NCBI GenBank assembly: GCA_028281495.1
Contig: JANQJU010000040.1
Coordinates: 18,635 to 82,634 of the forward strand
Source: SAR324 cluster bacterium
GTDB lineage: Bacteria; SAR324; NAC60-12
DNA length: 64,000 nt
Reading direction: 5' to 3'
Every line of letters begins with the position of its first letter. Position 1 is the stretch's first letter. Positions 42,157 to 50,236 of this stretch are shown here, piece after piece. The position numbers and the translations under genes are program-made. A model generated the notes under the pieces. The model made no database searches. It saw only the letters and a list, made by a program, of their open reading frames with translations, and was not told the DNA's origin.

Positions 42157-44094
42157 ATGAAAAGCTTTTCTATTGGCACTAAGATTGGTGGCACCGTAAT
42201 CTTATTTTTAGCAGTGACCACGGCCATCATCCTCATTGCAATCCAAGGACTACAAACGATCCGTCGTGCCCTAGATCTGACGCACGAAGTCAAGCTCATC
42301 GAATCTGCCACGGGTAAAATTGATCATTTTGTGTTGGAAGCACGTGAATTTGAGCAACATTTTATTTGGAAAGGCGATGCCGAATATATTCAGAAATTTC
42401 ATGACGCGGTCGATGAAGCAGATCGACAGATCTCCTTTGTTTTAGACCGTAGCCAAAATATGCAAGACGTCGAAGCCTTTCGAGATCCCGTGTTGCGAGT
42501 ACGTGATAACTTGAAGATCTACCGCACTTCCTTTGATGAAACGGTTCGTCTCCGCAAACAAAAAGGACTGAGTGAAACCGAAGGCATGCGGGGAGAGTTT
42601 CGCAAAAGTGTGCATGCGGTGGAGGCGGTGTTGAAAGAGCAACAAAGCGACTACTTGTTGGTCGAAATGTTGATGATCCGCAGGCATGAAAAAGATTATT
42701 TGTTACGCGGCACCCCAAATTATGTGGAAGATGTCCGCAAGCGTGTGGCTCGCATTCAACAATTGGTACGTGATAGCACGCTGCTTCCTCCCAATCTAAA
42801 AAATCAACTCGTTCAATTGTGGGACAATTACCTGAAGAATTTCAATGCACTGGTCGAGATTGATGGGCAGTTGATGGTCAATATCGATAAGGTGGTGGAG
42901 GCGGTTCGCGGTGTGTTTCCGAATTTGGGAGAAATGCAATTCGCAATCACTGAACTCTCGCTCTTTATTGTGGAAGACACGGATAAAGTGCAAACGCAGG
43001 TGGCCACTCGGTTGCTGATTGCTGGAGCGGGAGTGTTGGTCGTCTTTGGACTGATTGGTTTCTACATCGTGCGTTTGATCACCCGCCCTCTGCAAGTCGC
43101 AGTCAGTGTTGCGAACAAGCTTTCAGATGGAGATTTGACCACGGAAATTAGCGTGAGTTCGAATGACGAAACGGGAAGGCTTTTGGCAGCGATGAAGAAG
43201 ATGCTTGAGAACACACGCAGTGCTTTGGTTGAGATTGAAAATAAAGAATTGCAGTTGGAAGAGACAGGCAACGTGCTGAAAGTTTCAATCCATGGTTTGT
43301 CAACCAATGCCAAAGCGGTGTTGAAGCGATTGGAGCAACTCGATCATATTGCCATTGATGCAGCAGGGGGCATGGATCAAAACGTAACTGCCAGCGAAGA
43401 GATCTCTCAATCTTTGCAGAAATTGTCTCGTGCTTTGGAACGAACAGAAAAGAGTGCTCAACGGGGAATCGATTCCAACTTAGAAGATCAGGCGAATCTG
43501 GAACAGATCAATGTGCTGTCGTCATCGATTGAGTCCATCTCCTTAAAAATTGCCGAGATGGTGAATCAAACCAGTACTCTCGCTCTCAACGCGGCGATTG
43601 AAGCCGCAAAAGCGGGCGAGCAAGGCAAAGGGTTTGCCGTGGTTGCTGACGAAATGGGAAGCATTGCCAACAACATCAAGGGGTTGGCCTCTCAAATTCA
43701 AGATTTGACTCACGATATCAGTGCTGCCATCACATCCACACAAACGGCAATCCAGGATACGGGGGATGTGATGGGAGATATGAAACAGCAATCGTCCAAT
43801 GGGGTGGATATGATCCGCCATTTGGAAGGGGTGGCTCAAGAAACGGTGACGGCTTCCAAAGACCTACAAAATATGATGCATGACCTGGAAGAAAAATGTA
43901 CGCACTGCGTTGACAACATGAACGAAATCAACGTGACGACCCATCAACAGACCGAAGAAGTGCAAAACCTTTCCAACTATGCGCTAGCCCTTCGAGGAAC
44001 GATTGGCCGATTCAAAACTGGGGTTAAAAATGAACTAGACAAGTCCCCGAACACCGGGCAAACTCGGATCAATAAACCGGCAGAAGATGAATAA
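42157..44094 (+). CDS. Methyl-accepting chemotaxis protein with HBM-like sensor domain
   Basis: 645 aa. TM1 at ~8-30 (IGGTVILFLAVTTAIILIA), a long helical periplasmic sensor (~35-285) with two related modules (FVLEAREFEQHFIWKGDAEY and LMIRRHEKDYLLRGTPNYVE), the hallmark of helical bimodular domains that sense organic acids, TM2 ~290-312, HAMP to ~365, then the signalling domain. The hairpin tip is ALNAAIEAAKAGEQGKGFAV, but the following stretch is DEMGSIANNIKG instead of the usual DEVRxLAxRS. A CTHC pair occurs near the C-terminus. GGAAGGGACGGGA precedes the ATG. No cheA/cheW nearby; the ligand is unknown. Confidence 0.92.
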   Translation: MKSFSIGTKIGGTVILFLAVTTAIILIAIQGLQTIRRALDLTHEVKLIESATGKIDHFVLEAREFEQHFIWKGDAEYIQKFHDAVDEADRQISFVLDRSQNMQDVEAFRDPVLRVRDNLKIYRTSFDETVRLRKQKGLSETEGMRGEFRKSVHAVEAVLKEQQSDYLLVEMLMIRRHEKDYLLRGTPNYVEDVRKRVARIQQLVRDSTLLPPNLKNQLVQLWDNYLKNFNALVEIDGQLMVNIDKVVEAVRGVFPNLGEMQFAITELSLFIVEDTDKVQTQVATRLLIAGAGVLVVFGLIGFYIVRLITRPLQVAVSVANKLSDGDLTTEISVSSNDETGRLLAAMKKMLENTRSALVEIENKELQLEETGNVLKVSIHGLSTNAKAVLKRLEQLDHIAIDAAGGMDQNVTASEEISQSLQKLSRALERTEKSAQRGIDSNLEDQANLEQINVLSSSIESISLKIAEMVNQTSTLALNAAIEAAKAGEQGKGFAVVADEMGSIANNIKGLASQIQDLTHDISAAITSTQTAIQDTGDVMGDMKQQSSNGVDMIRHLEGVAQETVTASKDLQNMMHDLEEKCTHCVDNMNEINVTTHQQTEEVQNLSNYALALRGTIGRFKTGVKNELDKSPNTGQTRINKPAEDE

Positions 44095-44144
44095 TCCAAG
44101 CCGAATTTCCTCGCTAAACATATTTTTCTGAAGGTCACTAGCGC

Positions 44145-44669
44145 ATGGGCAAAGTTATCAATCTCAGCGAATGGCGTTCGCAATCTAAAGAGAAAGCAAA
44201 GGCAAAACTGGGCCCAATTCCCGGGTTTTTGGTGTGGTTGCACTGCCCGACCTGCAAAACAACGGAGTATACGGAATTGCGTATTCCAGGCGGCCGCGTT
44301 CACAATAAGTGTGGAACTTTGATCCAGGAAGCCGAAGTGGCCATCGACGTGAGAGCCGAATACACCGTTTCGCATCGCAATTTGAAAATCTTGGAAGCGT
44401 GGCAAAAACAAAACATGGAATCGTCGAACGCTTCTCAAAAGGAGGTCAATGAAATTGTGGGCCGGGCTAAACACCTATTGGACCAACTGAAAGCCGGGGA
44501 ACAAGAGTTTCAACACCGTTTGCGCTTGATTGCCGGTAAAAAAATCGAACCCTACCCCGAAGATTGGGATCCTCAAGAACACGGGGTTGACATGAGAATC
44601 GTGCACCCTTTTGGCATTTACTTTTCCACCGCGCGGCAACCCGACCAGTATTTTCCCAGAGAGCAATGA
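44145..44669 (+). CDS. Conserved-looking protein with zinc-ribbon-like Cys pair motif
   Basis: 174 aa, no family recognised. The N-terminal half has LHCPTCKTTEYTELRIPGGR and VHNKCGTLIQEAE; the CPTC and NKC residues could form a three- or four-ligand zinc site. The C-terminal half is helical (RAKHLLDQLKAGEQEFQHRL) and ends ...ARQPDQYFPREQ. No signal peptide. Its stop overlaps the next start (ATGA at 44666-44669), so it is translationally coupled to the SUMF-like gene. It follows the chemoreceptor gene by 50 bp. Confidence 0.7.
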   Translation: MGKVINLSEWRSQSKEKAKAKLGPIPGFLVWLHCPTCKTTEYTELRIPGGRVHNKCGTLIQEAEVAIDVRAEYTVSHRNLKILEAWQKQNMESSNASQKEVNEIVGRAKHLLDQLKAGEQEFQHRLRLIAGKKIEPYPEDWDPQEHGVDMRIVHPFGIYFSTARQPDQYFPREQ

Positions 44670-46525
44670 CACCAGGATGGCGATGGTCTTCGGCCATAGT
44701 GGGGCTGCTTTTGCTTCTCCCATGTTTTGGTAAAGCGGAAGATGTGTTCATGAATGCTTCCGCAGAAGCAGAACTGGCTTCCTTCGTACAGCAACTCCAA
44801 AAGAACCTTGAATCTGACCTTGAAGAAGAGCGTGTCGATCCTCAGGGACGATTGCTCGTGGTCTCTTTCGCTGCTTCTCCTAGCCCTTCCCGCTTGAAAC
44901 TGAATCGCTCCATTGAATCTCATTTGACTGACTTGTTGAGCGTGCAAACACAATTTGCTGTTGTTCAACCAGAATTCACCGAAACCCATTTGCGGACGCA
45001 TTGGAAAGCCATCCACCAGCAAAAACTCTTTACTGCGACCCAACAGATTGCAGAAGCCGCTCAAGCCCCCTTGGTCCTTTACGGTATTCTTTCCAATCGC
45101 CCTCAGGGGGTTCGGGTCCAGTTTCGAATGATTCAAAGAAATCGTCAGGAGGTGATCACCTCCCTTCCCTTAGAATTTGCCCCCAACGATATCTCGCCTC
45201 CCGGATTGGAGCCGGTCGCCATCTACGAAAATCAGCGTCGCTTGGCATTTGCCAAGGGCTTCATGACCAGCAAAGAGTGGGACTTGGCCCAATCAGAACT
45301 GGAGGCCATCACCCCAGACCATTCTCCAGAAAGCCAAGAAGCCGAAGGCTGGCTCATTTGGCTGGATGCTAAACTCCGTCGGCCTACGACCCAGCGGCTG
45401 GTCGCGTTTCGTACTTTATATCCTGATCACCCATTGATTGAACAAATTGAGGCAGAGCTACAGAAACAAAAGGCTGCCGTCGAAGTGGAAACATTGACCA
45501 CACCGGAGACATGGTGGAATGCTAAACAATCTTTAGATGCTGATGCGGCTTTTTTTGAAACCTCCGAAATACAACAGTATGAGCTTGCGATCCAAGAGGC
45601 CGCTGTTCAGCAACTCATGGCCTTGCTGGCGGCCCGGAATTGGCAATTCCTGTGGGAGCGTTGGAATTTGCGATTGCAATTGGTGACTTCTTCCCAGGAA
45701 TCGGAAATTTTAGAGTTCCAACGTTCCATGTCCACGACATTCCATCAAGAAATCGTTGATCTGATTCAAAGTAAGGATCGGATCAACGCCATACAAAGGC
45801 TCGACCAATGGGGGGGGAAATTACTCAGTACTGAAATGCAAACCACGTTGCGTCAAGAGATTGAAGCCCTGCCGTTGCCTCCTTATGGGATGGTCACCAT
45901 ACCAGCAGGTCCTTTTTTTATGGGCAGCGATTCGGGGGCTAAAGACGAAAAACCGAGGCACCAGATTGAATTGGATGCCTTTCATATCGACCAAAAGGAA
46001 GTCAGCAATCAGGATTACCAAACGTGCGTGGATGCTCAGGCCTGCACCCCTAGCGCATTTCAGCAAGTAGAACGCCTGAATGATCCGAGCCAACCAGTGG
46101 TCGGCGTGACTTGGAAGCAATCCCTCCAATACTGTCAATGGCACAAGAAACGCTTGCCCACCGAAGCAGAATGGGAAAAAGTAGCTCAAGCCATACCAGT
46201 AGAAGAATTATCGGATCATGCGTGGTTTCAGGCGAATGCAGGAGGACGTTCACGCGCAGTGGGCACGGCCAACGCGGACCGTTATGGAGCTTACGACATC
46301 TTAGGAAATGTCTTGGAATGGGTGCAGGACTATTATGCCGAAGATTATTATGGATGGTCCCCTAAGAAAGGACCTCAAGGGCCGCGTGAAGGAGAATTCC
46401 GAGTGGCCCGTGGAGGATCTTGGCATCATTCTCAACAGGCCACGTGTTCTTATTGCCGGTTTTATTGGTCCCCTTCGCTGACATTTGAGTTTATAGGCTT
46501 TCGCTGTGCCCGGTCATATGAGTGA
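44666..46525 (+). CDS. Exported protein with C-terminal FGE/sulfatase-modifying-factor domain
   Basis: 619 aa. A signal peptide (WSSAIVGLLLLLPCFGKAED) leads into a ~380-residue helical region that includes a DUF-like part (LLVVSFAASPSPSRLKL, TGT-free) and TPR-like helices. Residues ~405-618 are an FGE-sulfatase (SUMF1) fold: MVTIPAGPFFMGSDSGAKDE, QKEVSNQDYQTCVD, PVVGVTWKQSLQYCQWHKK, RLPTEAEWEK, YDILGNVLEWVQDYY and RVARGGSWHHSQ. The active-site Cys expected after GGSW in true formylglycine enzymes is His-His here, though CSYC follows, so sulfatase activation is doubtful. Many such proteins are ligand-binding or serve signalling complexes. It overlaps the zinc-ribbon gene start-to-stop. Confidence 0.85.
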   Translation: MTPGWRWSSAIVGLLLLLPCFGKAEDVFMNASAEAELASFVQQLQKNLESDLEEERVDPQGRLLVVSFAASPSPSRLKLNRSIESHLTDLLSVQTQFAVVQPEFTETHLRTHWKAIHQQKLFTATQQIAEAAQAPLVLYGILSNRPQGVRVQFRMIQRNRQEVITSLPLEFAPNDISPPGLEPVAIYENQRRLAFAKGFMTSKEWDLAQSELEAITPDHSPESQEAEGWLIWLDAKLRRPTTQRLVAFRTLYPDHPLIEQIEAELQKQKAAVEVETLTTPETWWNAKQSLDADAAFFETSEIQQYELAIQEAAVQQLMALLAARNWQFLWERWNLRLQLVTSSQESEILEFQRSMSTTFHQEIVDLIQSKDRINAIQRLDQWGGKLLSTEMQTTLRQEIEALPLPPYGMVTIPAGPFFMGSDSGAKDEKPRHQIELDAFHIDQKEVSNQDYQTCVDAQACTPSAFQQVERLNDPSQPVVGVTWKQSLQYCQWHKKRLPTEAEWEKVAQAIPVEELSDHAWFQANAGGRSRAVGTANADRYGAYDILGNVLEWVQDYYAEDYYGWSPKKGPQGPREGEFRVARGGSWHHSQQATCSYCRFYWSPSLTFEFIGFRCARSYE

Positions 46526-46551
46526 AACTAGTTGTCCAAAGGAGTGAAGTT

Positions 46552-47148
46552 ATGCAAATCCCCGATTCACTAGAACGTTTGATTTTAGAGTTTTCCAAGT
46601 TGCCCGGCATCGGGCGCAAAACGGCTCAGCGCTTGGCATTTGGTGTGCTGCGTTATTCCCCGCAAGAAGCAGAAAATTTGGCCAATGCAGTTTCTGAAAT
46701 CAAGAAACGGATTCGGTTTTGCTCCGTGTGTTTTTCGTTTACCGAAATCGACCCGTGTAGCATCTGTACGGATCCGGCACGCCATCATGAAACCATTTGT
46801 GTGGTGGAGCAGCCCAATAACATTTTTCCCATCGAAAAAAGCCGGGTTTATCAAGGAGTCTATCACGTGCTCATGGGGGCGATTTCACCATTGGAAGGGA
46901 TTGGTCCAGAACAGTTGAAAATTCGGCAGCTGGAAAAGCGAATTGAACAAGGGGGTGTCCGAGAACTGATTTTGGCGACGAATCCAACCGTCCAAGGTGA
47001 AGCCACCGCCTTGTATTTGCAACAAACCTTGGGACCCCAAGTCGCAAAAATTACCCGATTGGCCCGTGGGATCCCCGCAGGAGGAGATTTGGATTATGTG
47101 GATGATGTTACCCTTATTGAAGCGTTCTCCGGAAGGCGATCGTTCTAG
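46552..47148 (+). CDS. recR: Recombination mediator RecR
   Basis: DNA repair protein that with RecO/RecF loads RecA at gaps. 198 aa, the usual length. The ATG at 46552 follows AAAGGAGTGAAGTT; a GTG 30 bp earlier is in frame but less likely. Features: helix-hairpin-helix KLPGIGRKTAQRLAF, four-Cys zinc finger FCSVCFSFTEIDPCSICTD, and a Toprim domain (CVVEQPNNIFPIEKS... and GVRELILATNPTVQGEATALY), ending in RLARGIPAGGDLDYVDDVTL. dnaX, its common partner, is not next to it. A cysteine-rich protein gene overlaps its 3' end in another frame. Confidence 0.97.
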   Translation: MQIPDSLERLILEFSKLPGIGRKTAQRLAFGVLRYSPQEAENLANAVSEIKKRIRFCSVCFSFTEIDPCSICTDPARHHETICVVEQPNNIFPIEKSRVYQGVYHVLMGAISPLEGIGPEQLKIRQLEKRIEQGGVRELILATNPTVQGEATALYLQQTLGPQVAKITRLARGIPAGGDLDYVDDVTLIEAFSGRRSF

Positions 47149-47677
47149 ACGCGGGAAGATTTTGCTGAAAACGGCAGGGTGTGTCGTCTTTTGTTTCGTT
47201 CTCAGCATCGCCTTTGCGGGTTTAATCGTGTCTCAAGGTGCGGATGAAGGCAATTTCGGAAGTGCGGAAGGTTTTGGGACCCCGGATTCAGAAGAAACTC
47301 AGTGCATGGCGCAATGCCTCCGTCGGCATCCGAAATGGGGTTATCCTGTGTGTAGTGAAGACGCCAAAGGGTATATTTTTGGAAGCGGGTGTTATGAGCA
47401 ATACGATGAATGTTTTTTAGAATGCAACGATCCTTGGGAAACTGCACAAGAGTCGTTCACTCCTGCTCCCGATCAGCTAGAAAACTATTGGCGTCAGGAA
47501 AGTGCCTGCGGTTCCGACGTCACCCGAATTCCGCTAGATCGATTGCCAGGAGACGCTTTGATTGACCCGCGCTGGAGTGGGCGTTGCGAATGCTTGAATG
47601 GTCGGTTGGTCGTGGGAAAATGTGGCCACCGAGAGGCCACATGTAATGAGGTGTGTCAAACGGGAGTGGCGTTTTGA
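47096..47677 (+). CDS. Cysteine-rich membrane-anchored or secreted protein, unknown
   Basis: 193 aa from the ATG at 47096, with GGAGGAG 10 nt upstream; nearby ATGs at 47102 and 47105 are alternatives. The N-terminus overlaps the recR 3' end by 53 bp in a different frame. A basic stretch (KRSPEGDRSRRGKILLK) is followed by a membrane helix (CVVFCFVLSIAFAGLIV), then a mature domain with at least a dozen Cys (QCMAQCLRRHPKWGYPVC, CYEQYDECFLEC, RCECLNGRLVVGKCG, CNEVCQTG), suggesting disulfides in the periplasm. The GRCECLNGRLVVGKCGH segment recalls small toxin- or inhibitor-like folds, but no family is assigned. Confidence 0.65.
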   Translation: MWMMLPLLKRSPEGDRSRRGKILLKTAGCVVFCFVLSIAFAGLIVSQGADEGNFGSAEGFGTPDSEETQCMAQCLRRHPKWGYPVCSEDAKGYIFGSGCYEQYDECFLECNDPWETAQESFTPAPDQLENYWRQESACGSDVTRIPLDRLPGDALIDPRWSGRCECLNGRLVVGKCGHREATCNEVCQTGVAF

Positions 47678-47690
47678 TCGGGCGGTCCGG

Positions 47691-49097
47691 TTACAGAGTC
47701 ACGCGATCATCATCGATATCTTCTTTGTCTTCGTCTCGGTAGGACATTGCATCTTCCATACTCACTGAAGTCAGCTGTTGCTGTGCCGTGGCGGGAGTAG
47801 AGCTGGAAGCATCCGGCAATTTGAATTCTTCAATGGTGTGGTGCAAACTTTCGGCTGCTTTTTCCAGATCTTCGGCAGTGCCTTCCAAATCGAGACTCGT
47901 TTTGGACAAGTTGTTGGTACCATCCGCCGTCCGTTTACTGATTGTGTCCACATCCTTCAGCGTTTCAACAATATGCTGTCCTTTTTCGTCGTGAGTGGCG
48001 GTTGCGTCAGCAATGCCTTGGATGAGGGCGCTGGTCTCTTGCACATTTTTAATAATTTCATCCAATGCTTTTTCCGTATTTTGGACGAGCTGAGTTCCGT
48101 TATTCACCCGCTCCGTACTTTCCTGAATCAGCTCAAAAATTTCTTGAGTAGCACTTGCAGAACGCTCAGCAAGGCGTCTCACTTCGTCGGCAACCACGGC
48201 AAAACCTTTTCCCATTTCTCCAGCTTTGGCTGCTTCAATCGCCGCATTCAACGAAAGCAGGTTGGTTTGGTTGGTGATGTCGGTGATCACAGCCACAATC
48301 GCTTCGATTTTATCCGAACTTTCCTCAATCTGCTTCATCGCTTCCACGGTTTGCCGGACCGCAGTCTCTCCAACTTCTGCCTGCTTGTTGACAGCATTAG
48401 CAGATTGTAAGGCCTGATGGGTACTATCCGTTACCGTGCGGATGCTGTTTTCCATTTCGTCCATCGCATCGGCAGCTTCATGCACAGAAATCGCTTGGTC
48501 TTCCGCATCGCTTGCAATCTGCTTGGAAACGTTGGCACTGCGATGAATAGCAGTCACCATTTCGTGAGCAGAGGCTTCGAGTTCTAAAGCCGTTTTCAAC
48601 ACCTTGCTGAAAATGCCGGTCAAATCGTGTTTCATTTCATTCAGGGCGTCGGCCATAACGCGAACTTCCCCTCTAGTGGTCACCTTGAGGTCCGGCTGCG
48701 TTAAGTCGCCTTGGGCGATATGATGCAGTAAATTGGCCGAAGCCTTCAGCGGAAGTGTGATCTGGCGAGAAATGATAAAACTGGCAATCGTGCCAATCAC
48801 CACATTGAACATTAAAATCAAAATCTGCCAGACGACTGCTTGGCTTCGGGTTTCTTCGATCTCGGCGGCTCGTTCTTTCAGAATGTCGATTTTCGTTTTC
48901 ATGTTGTTGGCGATCTCTGGGTTGGCATCCCGTATCTTCCGCATTTCTGGTTCCAATGCTTCCAATTCAGCTCGGATTTCTGATGCTTGATCACCAATTT
49001 CGAAGAAGTTGTTCGCCGCGGCCCCCACATTGATAAAAATTAATATGAGGACAAAGATGTTCAATCCATTGATTTTTAGACCAATACTCAATTTCAT
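47691..49097 (-). CDS. Methyl-accepting chemotaxis protein (short sensor)
   Basis: 468 aa. TM1 is at ~8-27 (LNIFVLILIFINVGAAANNF); the periplasmic part is only ~55 residues and coiled-coil-like (LEALEPEMRKIRDANPEIAN); TM2 is at ~88-108 (ILILMFNVVIGTIASFII), then HAMP and a full signalling domain with LNAAIEAAKAGEMGKGFAVV and DEVRRLAERSASATQEI. The sensor is too small for a standard ligand-binding domain, so it may sense membrane or energy state. AAGGACTC precedes the ATG. The C-terminus (DKEDIDDDRVTL) is acidic with no CheR-tether pentapeptide. It is convergent with the cysteine-rich gene. Confidence 0.92.
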   Translation of the reverse strand: MKLSIGLKINGLNIFVLILIFINVGAAANNFFEIGDQASEIRAELEALEPEMRKIRDANPEIANNMKTKIDILKERAAEIEETRSQAVVWQILILMFNVVIGTIASFIISRQITLPLKASANLLHHIAQGDLTQPDLKVTTRGEVRVMADALNEMKHDLTGIFSKVLKTALELEASAHEMVTAIHRSANVSKQIASDAEDQAISVHEAADAMDEMENSIRTVTDSTHQALQSANAVNKQAEVGETAVRQTVEAMKQIEESSDKIEAIVAVITDITNQTNLLSLNAAIEAAKAGEMGKGFAVVADEVRRLAERSASATQEIFELIQESTERVNNGTQLVQNTEKALDEIIKNVQETSALIQGIADATATHDEKGQHIVETLKDVDTISKRTADGTNNLSKTSLDLEGTAEDLEKAAESLHHTIEEFKLPDASSSTPATAQQQLTSVSMEDAMSYRDEDKEDIDDDRVTL

Positions 49098-49265
49098 AAC
49101 GAGTCCTTAAGATATGGGTAGATCAATAGGAATGGAGGAACCGATTTCCTGATATACTTGGTAAGTTTGGAGCTGAAAAGGGAGTCTTATCTTTGAAAAT
49201 AACCCCGTGGTTCTTTACCAAACTCGTACAATGGTAGCCCTCCAACCGTCAAGTGAAAAAAAGGT

Positions 49266-50126
49266 TCACTTGCTATACATCGTGTGGACCAATTGAGAAA
49301 TTTTTTGCACATGTGCCGGGTGGGTGTGTCGACCCCCTCCGAGCATTGCAATCTCTTGGTGAAGAAGGCTCTGGGAGATCTGAGCATACTCTGGAGCAAC
49401 TTCCCCAAAAGGCAGAGGCTTGGGTTCGTCTAGCAAGACGCAAAGGATTCCGAAATGTTCCACCAATTGTTCAGCCCACGTGGCAAGCTCCGGATAATCC
49501 CAGGCCGCTTGGATTCCTAGAAAATCGCAATCCAGATCTAGCAGCGATTCCAACTGCGGAACGAGTTTCGAAAAGACCATACCGGGTGACAAGCGAAGGT
49601 AGCCCACGACTTGTTTCTGCACTGACCGTTTTGCAACCCGAACGGCAAGCTGTAAATCTTCCACAGCCTCAAATTCGCTAAGCATCAAGAAACGCGCCCC
49701 TGTATCCGATAAATAGATACATTGTTCACCATACGCGTGTTCGACCTGATGGAGTGGAATCTCTCCCGTAACTTCTTTCCGGACTGAGGTGATGCTTCCA
49801 GCTGGAATCCCACGCATCCCAATCCCTTCTCGTAGCAATGCCATACCATTGTTATTCAGGTTTTCGATGCGAGAGTCGATATCCAAAGCCGTCAATGTGA
49901 ATCGATGTGCCCCTTCAGTATTAGTTCGAGAGACCACAGCGCCTGCCTTAACATACGCTTGGTGCGCTTGAGGGACCAATTGTGGATGAGAGAGGTTCGC
50001 CATGAAACAGGCGTTTGTGGGGGGAAGTCCGAGATGTTGCAATATGCTGCTTTTGGCTCCATCACAGATCAACGGAGCCGATGTTTCGAAGTGTTTGAGC
50101 AAAGAAAATTTAGGCAATCCTGGCAT
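49266..50126 (-). CDS. Homocysteine S-methyltransferase-like protein lacking the zinc cysteines
   Basis: 286 aa, clearly of the homocysteine methyltransferase fold: LICDGAKSSILQHLGLPPTN, KAGAVVSRTNTEGAHRFTL (usual TNTFGAN), and a C-terminal LGGGRHTHPAHVQKIS. The family binds homocysteine through a zinc held by three Cys: one in a GxNC segment and two in GGCCG. Here these are GIQAA and GGGRH, so all three are missing. It cannot do the standard zinc chemistry and may have a new role. AGAAGGATCCCT precedes the ATG; coding quality is high, so it is not an obvious pseudogene. It is divergent from the 2-phosphoglycerate kinase gene. Confidence 0.8.
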   Translation of the reverse strand: MPGLPKFSLLKHFETSAPLICDGAKSSILQHLGLPPTNACFMANLSHPQLVPQAHQAYVKAGAVVSRTNTEGAHRFTLTALDIDSRIENLNNNGMALLREGIGMRGIPAGSITSVRKEVTGEIPLHQVEHAYGEQCIYLSDTGARFLMLSEFEAVEDLQLAVRVAKRSVQKQVVGYLRLSPGMVFSKLVPQLESLLDLDCDFLGIQAAWDYPELATWAEQLVEHFGILCVLLDEPKPLPFGEVAPEYAQISQSLLHQEIAMLGGGRHTHPAHVQKISQLVHTMYSK

Positions 50127-50236
50127 AGGGATCCTTCTAGAACGGGGTTACTTTATTCTTAATTCGGATTGAGCTAAGGTTTCTGAAATTTCTCGAAAAG
50201 AGTTGAAAGCCAAAATTAGGATGGCCGGAGCCAATT

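Noticed and set aside
43977..44474. 165-codon frame antisense to the chemoreceptor end and zinc-ribbon gene
   Set aside because: Overlaps two genes with better ribosome sites and recognisable motifs; composition looks like a reverse-strand shadow.
47778..48410. Long open frame (210 codons) opposite the second chemoreceptor
   Set aside because: It is the antisense shadow of a strongly supported MCP; it shows no domain and lies wholly within the real gene.
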